From: Vulcanimicrobiota bacterium
GTDB lineage: Bacteria > Eremiobacterota > Eremiobacteria > Baltobacterales > Baltobacteraceae
DNA length: 5,600 nt
Assembly (NCBI GenBank): GCA_030042755.1
Contig: JASHZC010000353.1
Coordinates: forward strand, 1 to 5,600
Direction: 5' to 3'
Positions 1 through 5,600 of this stretch are shown piece after piece; the stretch's first letter is position 1; the number at the start of each line of letters is the position of its first letter. The position numbers and the translations under genes were made by a program. The notes below the pieces were generated by a model. That model saw only the letters and a program-made list of their open reading frames with translations, was not told the DNA's origin and did not search any database.

Positions 1-1
1 T

Positions 2-574
2 CAGGAGCATCTGGTACGCGCGGGAGCTACGCTCATTAAGGACTTGCGCGGGGTTGAGGACGATGCGTTCGTCACCATCGCCGGCACGGTCAGTTCGGTG
101 CGTCGCACGCTGACGAAATCGGGCCAACAGATGCTGATCGCCCAGTTCGAAGACACTACGGGCGCGTGCGACGTCGTCGTATTCTCCAAGTTGTATCCGA
201 CCGTGCAAGGGCTCTTTACGGACGACCAGATCCTGATCGTCAAGGGTCGCGTCCGGATGCGCGAGCGTCCAGGTGCAGCGCCCGGCGAAGAAGGCCCGAT
301 CGATCTCTCGGTGAGCGCTAACGAGGTGACGACGTTCGAGATTCCAACGCGCGTCGCCACGCCGGCAGTTCGCGAATGGCATGTCGAAGTGGGATCGCGC
401 GACCAGATCGACCGTTTGGCAGCGTTGCTCGACGAATGGCCCGGCCACGTGCCGGTCGTGATGCATGCGCGGGGCCGAACGCAACGTCTCTCGCGCACGG
501 TCGCATCGGATCACCGGCTTCGCAACGAATTAGAGCGCATTTTCGGGCGGGGCAACGTGCGGCATGACGCTTAG
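2..574 (+). CDS. dnaE: DNA polymerase III subunit alpha, C-terminal fragment
   Basis: This is the last 190 residues of the replicative polymerase catalytic subunit; the gene enters from the left edge in the frame starting at base 2, so the PHP, palm, fingers and beta-binding parts are outside. Seen: residues about 24-105 form the OB-fold (tRNA anticodon-like) domain, with the family pattern VTIAGTVSSVRRTLTKSGQQ followed by IAQFEDTTG and CDVVVFSKLY. After it comes the usual DnaE tail, with the PG..PV motif at about residues 144-149 and the closing L..LFG-like helix (ELERIFGRGNV). The tail indicates DnaE rather than PolC. The OB domain is known to contact single-stranded DNA and the C-terminal region the clamp loader. 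An internal TTG at 44 is not a credible start because the same frame is open and homologous upstream of it. The stop overlaps the next gene by 11 bp, which suggests co-transcription and coupled translation. Confidence 0.93.
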   Translation, partial: QEHLVRAGATLIKDLRGVEDDAFVTIAGTVSSVRRTLTKSGQQMLIAQFEDTTGACDVVVFSKLYPTVQGLFTDDQILIVKGRVRMRERPGAAPGEEGPIDLSVSANEVTTFEIPTRVATPAVREWHVEVGSRDQIDRLAALLDEWPGHVPVVMHARGRTQRLSRTVASDHRLRNELERIFGRGNVRHDA

Positions 575-1856
575 CGTCACGCCCGCCGCGGACCGTCTAC
601 GCCTCGCGGCGGCGCATCGTGATGGTTGGATGCCTCCGATCGAGTTGACCAACTCGGTGGCGTCGATCGTCGGACACGTGAAAGCTCGTGGCGATGGCGC
701 GCTCGTAGAATTTACGCGACGCTTCGACGATCCGGATTACGACATCTCCAAGCTGCGCGTCCCCATTCCAATGCAAGACGGTGCGCGCGCGCTGGTCCCG
801 CCTGAAATCGCCGCAGCGCTTCATCTGGCTAAGGAGCGCATCTCGCGGTTTCACGAGCGTCAACGTCCGGCAGACCTTAGCTACGTCGATGAAGACGGAA
901 CGCGCTACGGGCTGCGTTATCGCGCCCTAGACTCGGTAGCGGTGTACGTTCAGGGCAGAAGAGCAGCGAACGCATCGAGCGTATTGATGAGCGCGATTCC
1001 CGCGAAAATCGCGGGCGTGTCGCGCACGATCGTGCTTTCCCCGCCGCGCGCCGGTACGGGCGTCCACCCGTCGGTCCTGTACGCCTGCGCGCTCTGCGAA
1101 GTCGACGAACTTTACGCAGTCGGCGGAGCGCATGCGATCGCTGCGGCCGCCTACGGCACGGAATCGATTGCGCGCGTTGATAAGATCGTCGGACGCTGCG
1201 GGCCGGTCGTCACCGAAGCGAAGCGTCAAGTCTATGGCGTCTGCGGAATCGACGGCGTGTCCGGACCGCCGGAGGTGCTGGTCGTTGCCGACGACGGCGC
1301 GAGCAGTGAATACGTTGCCGGAGAGCTGCTCGCCCAAGCCGAACGCGATCCGTCCGCTTACGTTGTGGTGCTTTCCGAATCGCGTTCCTTGCTCGATGCG
1401 GTCGGTCAGCTGTTAGAGACGTTTGACGTACGATCGCTGCCGGGAGGTCAGGTGCTGCAACAGGTGATCGAGACCGGGTGCTACCTGTTGCACGCGCAAA
1501 CGCGGAACGAACTGTTTGAAACGATCGAAGCGCTTGCACCCGAGCGGCTGTCCCTGCAAGTGCGCGACCCCGAGCCGTATCTTGCACGCGTACGGCGCGT
1601 TGGAGCGGTGCTCGTCGGCGATATGACCCCGCTGGCCGCTGGGGACTTCCTAAGCGGAACGAACAACGTGTTGCCCGCAGCCGGAGCGGCTCGTTTTGCA
1701 TCCGGACTTCGTCTCGAAGATTTTCTGCGGAGCTTTAGCGTGGTTGAGAATTCTCACGAGCGCATGGTTGGGGACGCCCAACCGCTAGCCGCGCTGTGTG
1801 AATTCGAGGATCTCCCGCACCATGCGCAGACAGCTAGGATGCGTAGTGGCGGCTGA
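564..1856 (+). CDS. hisD: Histidinol dehydrogenase family protein with altered active site
   Basis: A 430-residue protein, close to the usual HisD length (about 430), and alignable with HisD along its whole length. Family landmarks include VLMSAIPAKIAG (140-151), VGGAHAIAAAAYGTES (186-201), VTEAKRQV (216-223), GPPEVLVVAD (234-243), LLAQAER (255-261), SGTNNVLP (364-371) and a C-terminal EDLPHH (415-420). Canonical HisD oxidises L-histidinol to histidine in two NAD-dependent, zinc-assisted steps. Compared with E. coli HisD numbering as recalled, Q259, D360, E414 and H419 (here Q258, D361, E415, H420) and catalytic E326 (E327) remain. Zinc ligand H262 is R261, catalytic H327 is R328, substrate-pocket H367 is N368, S237 is P236, and NAD-contact Q188 and N211 are H190 and G213. 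Family membership is secure, but histidinol dehydrogenase activity is doubtful. The reading frame is intact with normal-looking codon use, so it is not a pseudogene. The start ATG lies inside the dnaE end, with only a weak GGCGGGG upstream. No other his gene is in view. Confidence 0.9.
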   Translation: MTLSVTPAADRLRLAAAHRDGWMPPIELTNSVASIVGHVKARGDGALVEFTRRFDDPDYDISKLRVPIPMQDGARALVPPEIAAALHLAKERISRFHERQRPADLSYVDEDGTRYGLRYRALDSVAVYVQGRRAANASSVLMSAIPAKIAGVSRTIVLSPPRAGTGVHPSVLYACALCEVDELYAVGGAHAIAAAAYGTESIARVDKIVGRCGPVVTEAKRQVYGVCGIDGVSGPPEVLVVADDGASSEYVAGELLAQAERDPSAYVVVLSESRSLLDAVGQLLETFDVRSLPGGQVLQQVIETGCYLLHAQTRNELFETIEALAPERLSLQVRDPEPYLARVRRVGAVLVGDMTPLAAGDFLSGTNNVLPAAGAARFASGLRLEDFLRSFSVVENSHERMVGDAQPLAALCEFEDLPHHAQTARMRSGG

Positions 1857-1860
1857 TTTG

Positions 1861-2655
1861 GTGAGGTTGGTTGCCTTCGATCTGGATGGAACGTTGGTCG
1901 GTCGAGATCTTACCGTGAGTCCGCGCGTTCGCGATGCGATCGCGCGGATGCGAGACGCCGGCATACAGGGCTGCATCGTCACGGGGCGGATGTATCAAGC
2001 AGCCGTTGGATACGCGCGGGAATTGGGATTCGAGACGCCGCTGGTTTGCTATCAAGGCGCCGCGATCGTCGATCCCTCAAACGATGCAGTGCTGCGCGAC
2101 ACGCCGCTGGACGCGGACGTCGTGGCGCAGATCATCACGCTCGCCGCTGACCGAGGCGTGCATCTGCAGCTCTATCGCAACGACGAGTACTACTGCGAGG
2201 AAGAGAACCGGTTCACGCAGCTGTACGCGCATCTTTCCGCAGTTGAGCCGATTGTGGTACCGTCGCTGCGCGAAGCGTTTGCGTTCAGCTCGGCTACCAA
2301 GGCGGTGGCGATCGACGATCCGGAGCCAGCGGCCGCGCACGCAGCCTTCTTCGCCGAGAAATTGGGAAAGCGCGCCTACGTGACGCGCAGCTATCCGGAG
2401 TTCGTTGAGATCCTCGACCCGCACGTGGACAAAGGCGAAGCGCTGCGCTACGTAGCCGCGTCGCTTCGCGTCGATATGCGCGAGGTTGCCGCAATCGGCG
2501 ATTCGTGGAACGACGCCCCGCTTCTCGAAGCCGCGGGCTTCGGCATTGCCATGGGATCGGCGCCCGAGGAACTGCGTACCGTTGCTTCGGCCGTGGTGGG
2601 AGACGTCCAGTCGGACGGCGTCGCTGAAGCGATCGAACGGTACGTGCTCGCATGA
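1861..2655 (+). CDS. Cof-type HAD-superfamily phosphatase
   Basis: A 264-residue cytoplasmic HAD hydrolase of the Cof/YbiV type, which dephosphorylates sugar phosphates or similar metabolites through an aspartyl-phosphate intermediate. All four motifs are present: motif I FDLDGTLVG with nucleophile D7 and acid/base D9; motif II IVTGR with T41; motif III lysine K191 in DKGEAL; and motif IV GDSWNDAPLLEAAG with D214, N217 and D218 for Mg2+. Between about residues 65 and 170 lies a C2-type cap, including LQLYRNDEYYCEEEN, which sets substrate choice; the substrate cannot be read from sequence. The GTG start at 1861 puts motif I at residue 7, as is usual for the family, and lies 4 bp after the hisD-like stop. 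An upstream in-frame ATG at 1822, with GAGGA at 1806-1810, is a real alternative and would add 13 residues and overlap hisD by 35 bp. The gene ends in an ATGA overlap with ftsQ, so it is probably in the same operon. Confidence 0.9.
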   Translation: MRLVAFDLDGTLVGRDLTVSPRVRDAIARMRDAGIQGCIVTGRMYQAAVGYARELGFETPLVCYQGAAIVDPSNDAVLRDTPLDADVVAQIITLAADRGVHLQLYRNDEYYCEEENRFTQLYAHLSAVEPIVVPSLREAFAFSSATKAVAIDDPEPAAAHAAFFAEKLGKRAYVTRSYPEFVEILDPHVDKGEALRYVAASLRVDMREVAAIGDSWNDAPLLEAAGFGIAMGSAPEELRTVASAVVGDVQSDGVAEAIERYVLA

Positions 2656-3419
2656 GGGCGAGCTCGCGAGCCGCGAAACGCCGCCGCCGCCCCTCGCCGG
2701 TGCGGCGCTTGCAGCCGTTTTGGCTTCTCTGGCTTGTGGCGCTCGGCGCGGGCGTTGCGGCCGCTACGTTCCTGACGACGTGGAGTGCGCTCTACCCGCA
2801 TACCGTCGATGTGCTCGGAAATCGCGTCGTTTCACGCGACGAAATTTTGGCTCGTGCCGCGGTCGACTACCAAAAGAACATGTGGCTGCAAAGCGCCTCA
2901 GCCATGGAATCCCGCGTCGACGCGATTCCCTACGTAAAAAGCACGACGGTGCATCGCCGCCCGCCGGATACGCTCGTCGTCGACGTTACCGAACGCGTGC
3001 CGTATGCATTCCTCGATGTCGGCGACTCACGGGTGACCGTCGACCACGACCTGCGCGCATTGCAAACCGGAGAACCAGAAGCGCTCTCGACGAGTCTCCC
3101 GGCGTTTCGTATCCGCGCCGCGCAGCCGCCTGCGCCGGGAACGTTCGTGACGGATGCAGGCGCGCAAACACTGCGTGCAAATACGGATGCGCTGCTCGCC
3201 GCGCATCTCGACCCTGCAACGCTCGAGCTCGACCGCTTTGGTGACGTCACCGTCCGTCTTCGAAACGGCATGTACATTTTGTTAGGCGATCAAGAAAAGA
3301 TGGCGCAGAAGATCGCGTTGATCGATCCGATTCTAACGCAGGTCGATCGCGGAAAACGTCCTGTCGTCGCGATCGACCTGCGCGCGGTCAATACACCGGT
3401 GGTGGTCTACGGGAAATAG
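2652..3419 (+). CDS. ftsQ: Cell division protein FtsQ/DivIB
   Basis: A 255-residue bitopic inner-membrane protein. Seen: a short cytoplasmic tail rich in Arg/Lys (residues 1-20), one transmembrane helix (about 22-46, LQPFWLLWLVALGAGVAAA...), then an FtsQ-type POTRA domain (about 50-116: VDVLGNRVVSRDEIL, IPYVKSTTVHRRPPDTLVV, DVTERVPYAFL), and the beta domain with the closing VVAIDLRAVNTPVV segment (238-251). In the family, POTRA recruits the protein to the divisome and the beta domain binds FtsB/FtsL, linking FtsZ-ring assembly to septal peptidoglycan synthesis. The length is typical (about 250-280). The ATG overlaps the phosphatase stop (ATGA, 2652-2655) and no strong ribosome site is seen, which suggests translational coupling. 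It is the last + strand gene; ftsA and ftsZ, its usual downstream partners, do not follow. Confidence 0.88.
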   Translation: MRASSRAAKRRRRPSPVRRLQPFWLLWLVALGAGVAAATFLTTWSALYPHTVDVLGNRVVSRDEILARAAVDYQKNMWLQSASAMESRVDAIPYVKSTTVHRRPPDTLVVDVTERVPYAFLDVGDSRVTVDHDLRALQTGEPEALSTSLPAFRIRAAQPPAPGTFVTDAGAQTLRANTDALLAAHLDPATLELDRFGDVTVRLRNGMYILLGDQEKMAQKIALIDPILTQVDRGKRPVVAIDLRAVNTPVVVYGK

Positions 3420-3429
3420 GGTCAGGTAG

Positions 3430-3783
3430 TTAGCGTAGGACAACGCCGTTCGCAACGAACGTGCCATTGCTGTAGTAACCGTAGATCGCGATCCGGTCGC
3501 CGCGAGTCGGCGTCGCACCGGTGGGATGGATGACCGTTCCGGGTTTGAGATCGATCGTTTGGTTCATGCCATCCTCACGCGAAATGGTCACGCGATAAGG
3601 GCGGAAGTGGACGACCGTACCGAGGATCACGTGCCGGCGATCGTATTGAAAGCGGTCCCAGCCCGGCTGCCAGGTGGAGTAGGTCGGTCCATACTCTTGT
3701 GCCGACGCGCTCGGTGCAAATCCCGCCGACAAACCGCTTACGAGTGCGAGAGCTGCCACTGCGGTAAGGAACGTTTTTCTCAT
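3430..3783 (-). CDS. Small secreted protein, 117 aa, OB-like beta domain, function unknown
   Basis: I do not recognise a characterised family. The start at 3783 (ATG) is chosen because a strong GGAGG sits 6 bases upstream and the product then opens with a textbook Sec signal peptide: MRKTF, a hydrophobic core TAVAALALVSGLSAGF, and a probable signal peptidase I site at ASA|QE (residues 28/29). A longer frame to 3828 would bury the signal. The mature part is about 89 residues: an aromatic-rich linker (QEYGPTYSTWQPGWDRFQYD), then alternating short beta-like stretches (HVILGTVVHF, YRVTISRE, QTIDLKPGTVI, DRIAIYGYYSNGTFVANGVVLR). This resembles small OB-fold periplasmic domains (DUF5666-like) by pattern only. 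There are no cysteines, so no lipobox and no disulfides. It converges on ftsQ with a 10-bp gap and appears to be transcribed on its own, after the terminator at 3887-3915. Confidence 0.8.
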   Translation of the reverse strand: MRKTFLTAVAALALVSGLSAGFAPSASAQEYGPTYSTWQPGWDRFQYDRRHVILGTVVHFRPYRVTISREDGMNQTIDLKPGTVIHPTGATPTRGDRIAIYGYYSNGTFVANGVVLR

Positions 3784-3789
3784 TGCGAG

Positions 3790-3794
3790 CCTCC
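3790..3794 (-). promoter_or_regulatory. Ribosome binding site GGAGG
   Basis: The minus strand reads GGAGG, 6 bases before the ATG at 3783. It is a perfect Shine-Dalgarno core and decides the start of the 117-residue secreted protein over the upstream in-frame TTG at 3828. Confidence 0.85.
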
Positions 3795-3868
3795 GTGGAT
3801 TGTGAGCTTGCGCGAGTAACGTAGCCAAGTTCGCACTCCGTTCGTCGAAAACCGGATGGGCCGCCCTT

Positions 3869-3885
3869 TTCTCATGACCTTCTCA
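3869..3885. repeat. Short direct repeat TTCTCA, 11-bp period
   Basis: TTCTCA occurs at 3869-3874 and again at 3880-3885 (TGAGAA twice on the minus strand), spaced exactly one helical turn apart. It lies between the terminator and the 117-residue protein gene, about 86-102 bp upstream of that gene's ATG, where an activator site could be. With only two 6-bp copies it may be chance. Confidence 0.3.
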
Positions 3886-3886
3886 C

Positions 3887-3915
3887 GAAAGAAAAGAACC
3901 CGGCAGATGCCGGGT
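3887..3915 (-). terminator. Rho-independent terminator of the 97-aa gene
   Basis: Bases 3898-3904 (ACCCGGC) and 3909-3915 (GCCGGGT) form a perfect 7-bp, GC-rich stem around a 4-base loop. Read on the minus strand, the hairpin is followed directly by TCTTTTCTTTC (3897-3887), the expected U-rich tract; on the plus strand the flank downstream is not T-rich, so the terminator points leftwards. It begins 26 bp after the stop codon of the 97-residue protein gene and separates it, and any chemoreceptor read-through, from the 117-residue protein gene. Confidence 0.85.
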
Positions 3916-3941
3916 CCATCCACAACTTCCCGTAGTGGGCG

Positions 3942-4235
3942 TTAGTGGTTCGTTAAGTCGAGGTAGACCATCACTTGGCCCTTGATGAGCGAGAGTTTCA
4001 CCTGGTCGCCGGCTTTGACTTTACTGAAGTCCACCGTGTCGCGTCCCGCCGCAAGCGTGGTCTCCGCCCCATTGTCCATCGTTACCTTGATGTGTTTGTT
4101 GTCGAGTGTCTGGTCGACTTTGACGGTGTACGTCCCGTCGGGAATTAACGACGGATCGATCGTGTTGGCGGCAAGTGCGGCCGCCGGAAACACGAGTACC
4201 GCAATGAGGGCGATGAGGCTGAGTTTCTTCTGCAC
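3942..4235 (-). CDS. Small secreted protein, 97 aa, beta-rich, function unknown
   Basis: The GTG start has GGAG five bases upstream. The product opens with a clear signal peptide: MQKK, hydrophobic SLIALIAVLVFPAAAL, and cleavage probably at ALA|AN (residues 22/23). The mature part of about 75 residues contains DGTYTVKVDQ, HIKVTMDNGAETTL and VKAGDQVKLSLIKGQVMVYLDL, a run of short beta strands with a KxGDxV turn. This turn is common in small periplasmic OB-like or DUF1344-like proteins that I know only by pattern; no function can be assigned. It has no cysteine or membrane anchor beyond the signal, so it is predicted to be periplasmic or released. It starts 29 bp after the chemoreceptor stop, in the same direction and with no terminator between, so the two may share a transcript. 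A strong terminator follows it. Confidence 0.8.
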   Translation of the reverse strand: MQKKLSLIALIAVLVFPAAALAANTIDPSLIPDGTYTVKVDQTLDNKHIKVTMDNGAETTLAAGRDTVDFSKVKAGDQVKLSLIKGQVMVYLDLTNH

Positions 4236-4240
4236 GATTA

Positions 4241-4244
4241 CTCC
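4241..4244 (-). promoter_or_regulatory. Ribosome binding site GGAG
   Basis: On the minus strand GGAG is followed by five bases (TAATC) and the GTG at 4235. It supports this non-ATG start for the 97-residue protein; the signal peptide begins right there, and an upstream extension would leave no good ribosome site. Confidence 0.7.
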
Positions 4245-4264
4245 ACTTATTCCCGTTCAGTAGC

Positions 4265-5600
4265 CTATGATGATAGCGCAAGTGCCCCGGGGTCTTCTAG
4301 GGCCCCGCCGGCGGAAGGTGAGCCGTTTTCAAAGGCCACTTGGCCAGTCTGAAACTGTCCAACCATCTCGCGCAGCTCGCTCGCTTGTGATTGAACCTCG
4401 TCGGCGCTCGAAGCCATCGTTCCGACTGCTGAAGAGTTCTTTTCTCCGAGTTCCGTGGAATGTTCGATTCGGGTCCCCAGCGCTTGAATCGCCGTCTGTT
4501 GTTCCGTCGAAGCACGCGCGACTTGCGCCGTGCGGCTTTCGATCTCGGAGACGCTTTCCAAAATCTGGTTCGAGGTAATGGCTTGCTCGCGCATGGTCGC
4601 GGCGGCCTCGTGTGTCATCGCACCCATCTGCTCGCTTGCCCGGGCAAGTTCCTCGGAGGCACGTGCTTGTTCGGTTGTTGCAATGCTAATTTCACTGACC
4701 AACTGCGCTACTTCGGTAACGCGTTTGCTGATCGTCTCGATCATTTGATTGACGTTACGCGCCGATTCCGCGTTGCTTTGCACGAGCGTATTCGCACGCG
4801 CAGTGCGTTCTAGCACCGCCGACGTGCGGCGCTGAATATCCGCAACGAGCGCACCGATCTGTTTGGTCGAGCTTGCCGAGTTCTCGGCCAGCTTGCGAAC
4901 TTCGTCGGCGACGACCGCGAAGCCGCGTCCGTGTTCGCCCGCTCTCGCAGCTTCAATCGCCGCGTTCAGGGCGAGCAAATTCGTTTGATCGGCAATCTCT
5001 TCGATGAGGCCGAGAATCTCGCCGATCTGACGAGAGGCACCGTCGAGGCTTTGCATTTCGGTCACGACGCCGGCAACCGTGTCGCTGATCGACCCCATGC
5101 CCTTGGAAAGGGCGAGCACTTCGTTGCGTCCGTCGCGCACCTGCTGATCGGTGACGTTGGACTCGGAGCGCACGCGGTCGGCGTTGCCTGCGACCTGCAC
5201 GATCGACGCCGACATTTCTTGCGTGTTTGCGACGGCTTGTTCCACTACCGTGGCCAGATTCAAGAGGTTCTGGTCCATCTCTTGAATCGACGCGGTCATT
5301 TGCGCGACCGCGCTGGAGATGTCGGAAACGCGCCGGGCCACGGCCTCGGCATTGTCGGCCACCGTGCCGGCCGCTCCGGAAAGGTCGGTGGAATATTTGA
5401 GGGCCTGAGCGAGTGCCGCGAGCTCCTCTTTCACGCGTCCATCGACTCGAAGAGCAATGTGGCTGCTTTGCTCGGACGCCGTCTGCACCGTTGCAGATGC
5501 GCGTTGAATCTGGCGGATGATAACGGAGATGCGATTCGCGAATTCGTCGATCGCCTGTCCGAGGCGGCCGAGGAGATCCCGGCCGTGCCAATTGATTCGC
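4265..5600 (-). CDS. Methyl-accepting chemotaxis protein, cytoplasmic part (5' end missing)
   Basis: A 444-residue C-terminal portion of a chemoreceptor; the frame stays open to the right edge, so the sensor domain and membrane helices lie outside. A GTG at 5488 is not the true start, because homologous sequence continues upstream. Seen: the end of a HAMP domain ([17 protein letters not shown], fragment residues 8-24), then a long heptad-patterned coiled coil rich in Ala, Ser, Glu and Gln. The highly conserved hairpin tip follows (about residues 202-239, bases 4996-4883: [37 protein letters not shown]), which binds CheA and CheW, and then the returning coiled-coil arm. The tail ends in a flexible Gly/Ser/Pro stretch ([17 protein letters not shown]) with no NWETF-type pentapeptide for tethering CheR/CheB. 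In the family the ligand signal is passed through HAMP to CheA kinase; the ligand here cannot be told. The downstream 97-residue gene is 29 bp away. Confidence 0.95.
   Translation of the reverse strand, partial: RINWHGRDLLGRLGQAIDEFANRISVIIRQIQRASATVQTASEQSSHIALRVDGRVKEELAALAQALKYSTDLSGAAGTVADNAEAVARRVSDISSAVAQMTASIQEMDQNLLNLATVVEQAVANTQEMSASIVQVAGNADRVRSESNVTDQQVRDGRNEVLALSKGMGSISDTVAGVVTEMQSLDGASRQIGEILGLIEEIADQTNLLALNAAIEAARAGEHGRGFAVVADEVRKLAENSASSTKQIGALVADIQRRTSAVLERTARANTLVQSNAESARNVNQMIETISKRVTEVAQLVSEISIATTEQARASEELARASEQMGAMTHEAAATMREQAITSNQILESVSEIESRTAQVARASTEQQTAIQALGTRIEHSTELGEKNSSAVGTMASSADEVQSQASELREMVGQFQTGQVAFENGSPSAGGALEDPGALALSS

Noticed and set aside
564..1856. hisD-like gene as a decaying pseudogene
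   Set aside because: The frame is uninterrupted, full length, has family motifs from end to end, and is embedded in tightly packed genes; the changes cluster at ligand sites, which does not look like random decay.
1798..1860. GTG at 1798 as start of the HAD phosphatase
   Set aside because: It would give a 59-bp overlap with hisD and 21 extra non-homologous residues before motif I; 1861 (or possibly ATG 1822) fits the family better.
2486..3244. 252-codon plus-strand frame across the phosphatase/ftsQ junction
   Set aside because: It runs through HAD motif IV and the FtsQ POTRA domain in a different phase and gives an Arg/Pro/Ala-rich product without recognisable domains.
3498..3512. Hairpin CGCCG-5-CGGCG as a possible ftsQ terminator
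   Set aside because: The stem is only 5 bp, it lies inside the convergent gene, and it has no T-run on either side.
3526..3819. 97-codon plus-strand frame opposite the 117-aa secreted protein
   Set aside because: The minus-strand product has a perfect ribosome site and a signal peptide; the plus frame has neither and no family resemblance.
3800..3850. Sigma-factor promoter for the 117-aa gene (for example GAACTT or TACGTT on the minus strand)
   Set aside because: No pair of -35 and -10 elements with suitable spacing could be found; single hexamers are too weak to call.
4953..5591. Long minus-strand frame overlapping the chemoreceptor in another phase
   Set aside because: The chemoreceptor frame is open and homologous through the whole stretch to the right edge. 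The other frame is Arg-rich with low-complexity composition, typical of a GC-rich shadow, so it is neither a gene nor a frameshift.

Overview
The window is bacterial, gene-dense and GC-rich (roughly 60 % by eye). Seven protein genes are visible, two of them cut by the window edges. There is no RNA gene, insertion sequence, CRISPR array or phage gene. The lineage cannot be fixed from sequence alone. The gene mix (a DnaE with the C-terminal OB domain, FtsQ, a chemoreceptor, small Sec-exported proteins) would suit a deep-branching GC-rich phylum such as Eremiobacterota/WPS-2, but this is a low-confidence guess.

Left half, + strand (1-3419): four genes are packed head to tail with overlaps or near-zero gaps and so probably form one operon. 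In order they are the 3' end of dnaE (DNA polymerase III alpha), a histidinol dehydrogenase family gene (hisD-like), a Cof-type HAD phosphatase, and ftsQ (divisome POTRA protein). dnaE overlaps hisD by 11 bp, hisD nearly abuts or overlaps the phosphatase, and the phosphatase and ftsQ share an ATGA junction. The operon mixes replication, small-molecule metabolism and cell division. The most notable gene is the hisD-like one. Its overall fold sequence is complete, but the catalytic histidine, one zinc-binding histidine and several NAD/substrate residues are replaced. It is probably not a working histidinol dehydrogenase, but a diverged or catalytically inactive paralogue.

Right half, - strand (3430-5600): reading leftwards from the right edge come the cytoplasmic part of a methyl-accepting chemotaxis protein (5' end outside the window), a 97-residue secreted protein 29 bp downstream of it, a clear intrinsic terminator, and then a separately transcribed 117-residue secreted protein. 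The two small proteins have signal peptides and look like compact all-beta (OB-like) domains with a similar layout, though they are not close in sequence. The last one converges on ftsQ with only 10 bp between the stop codons and no obvious terminator there.

Intergenic DNA is limited to 3784-3941 (terminator, a short direct repeat and a presumed promoter that I could not pinpoint), 4236-4264 and 3420-3429.
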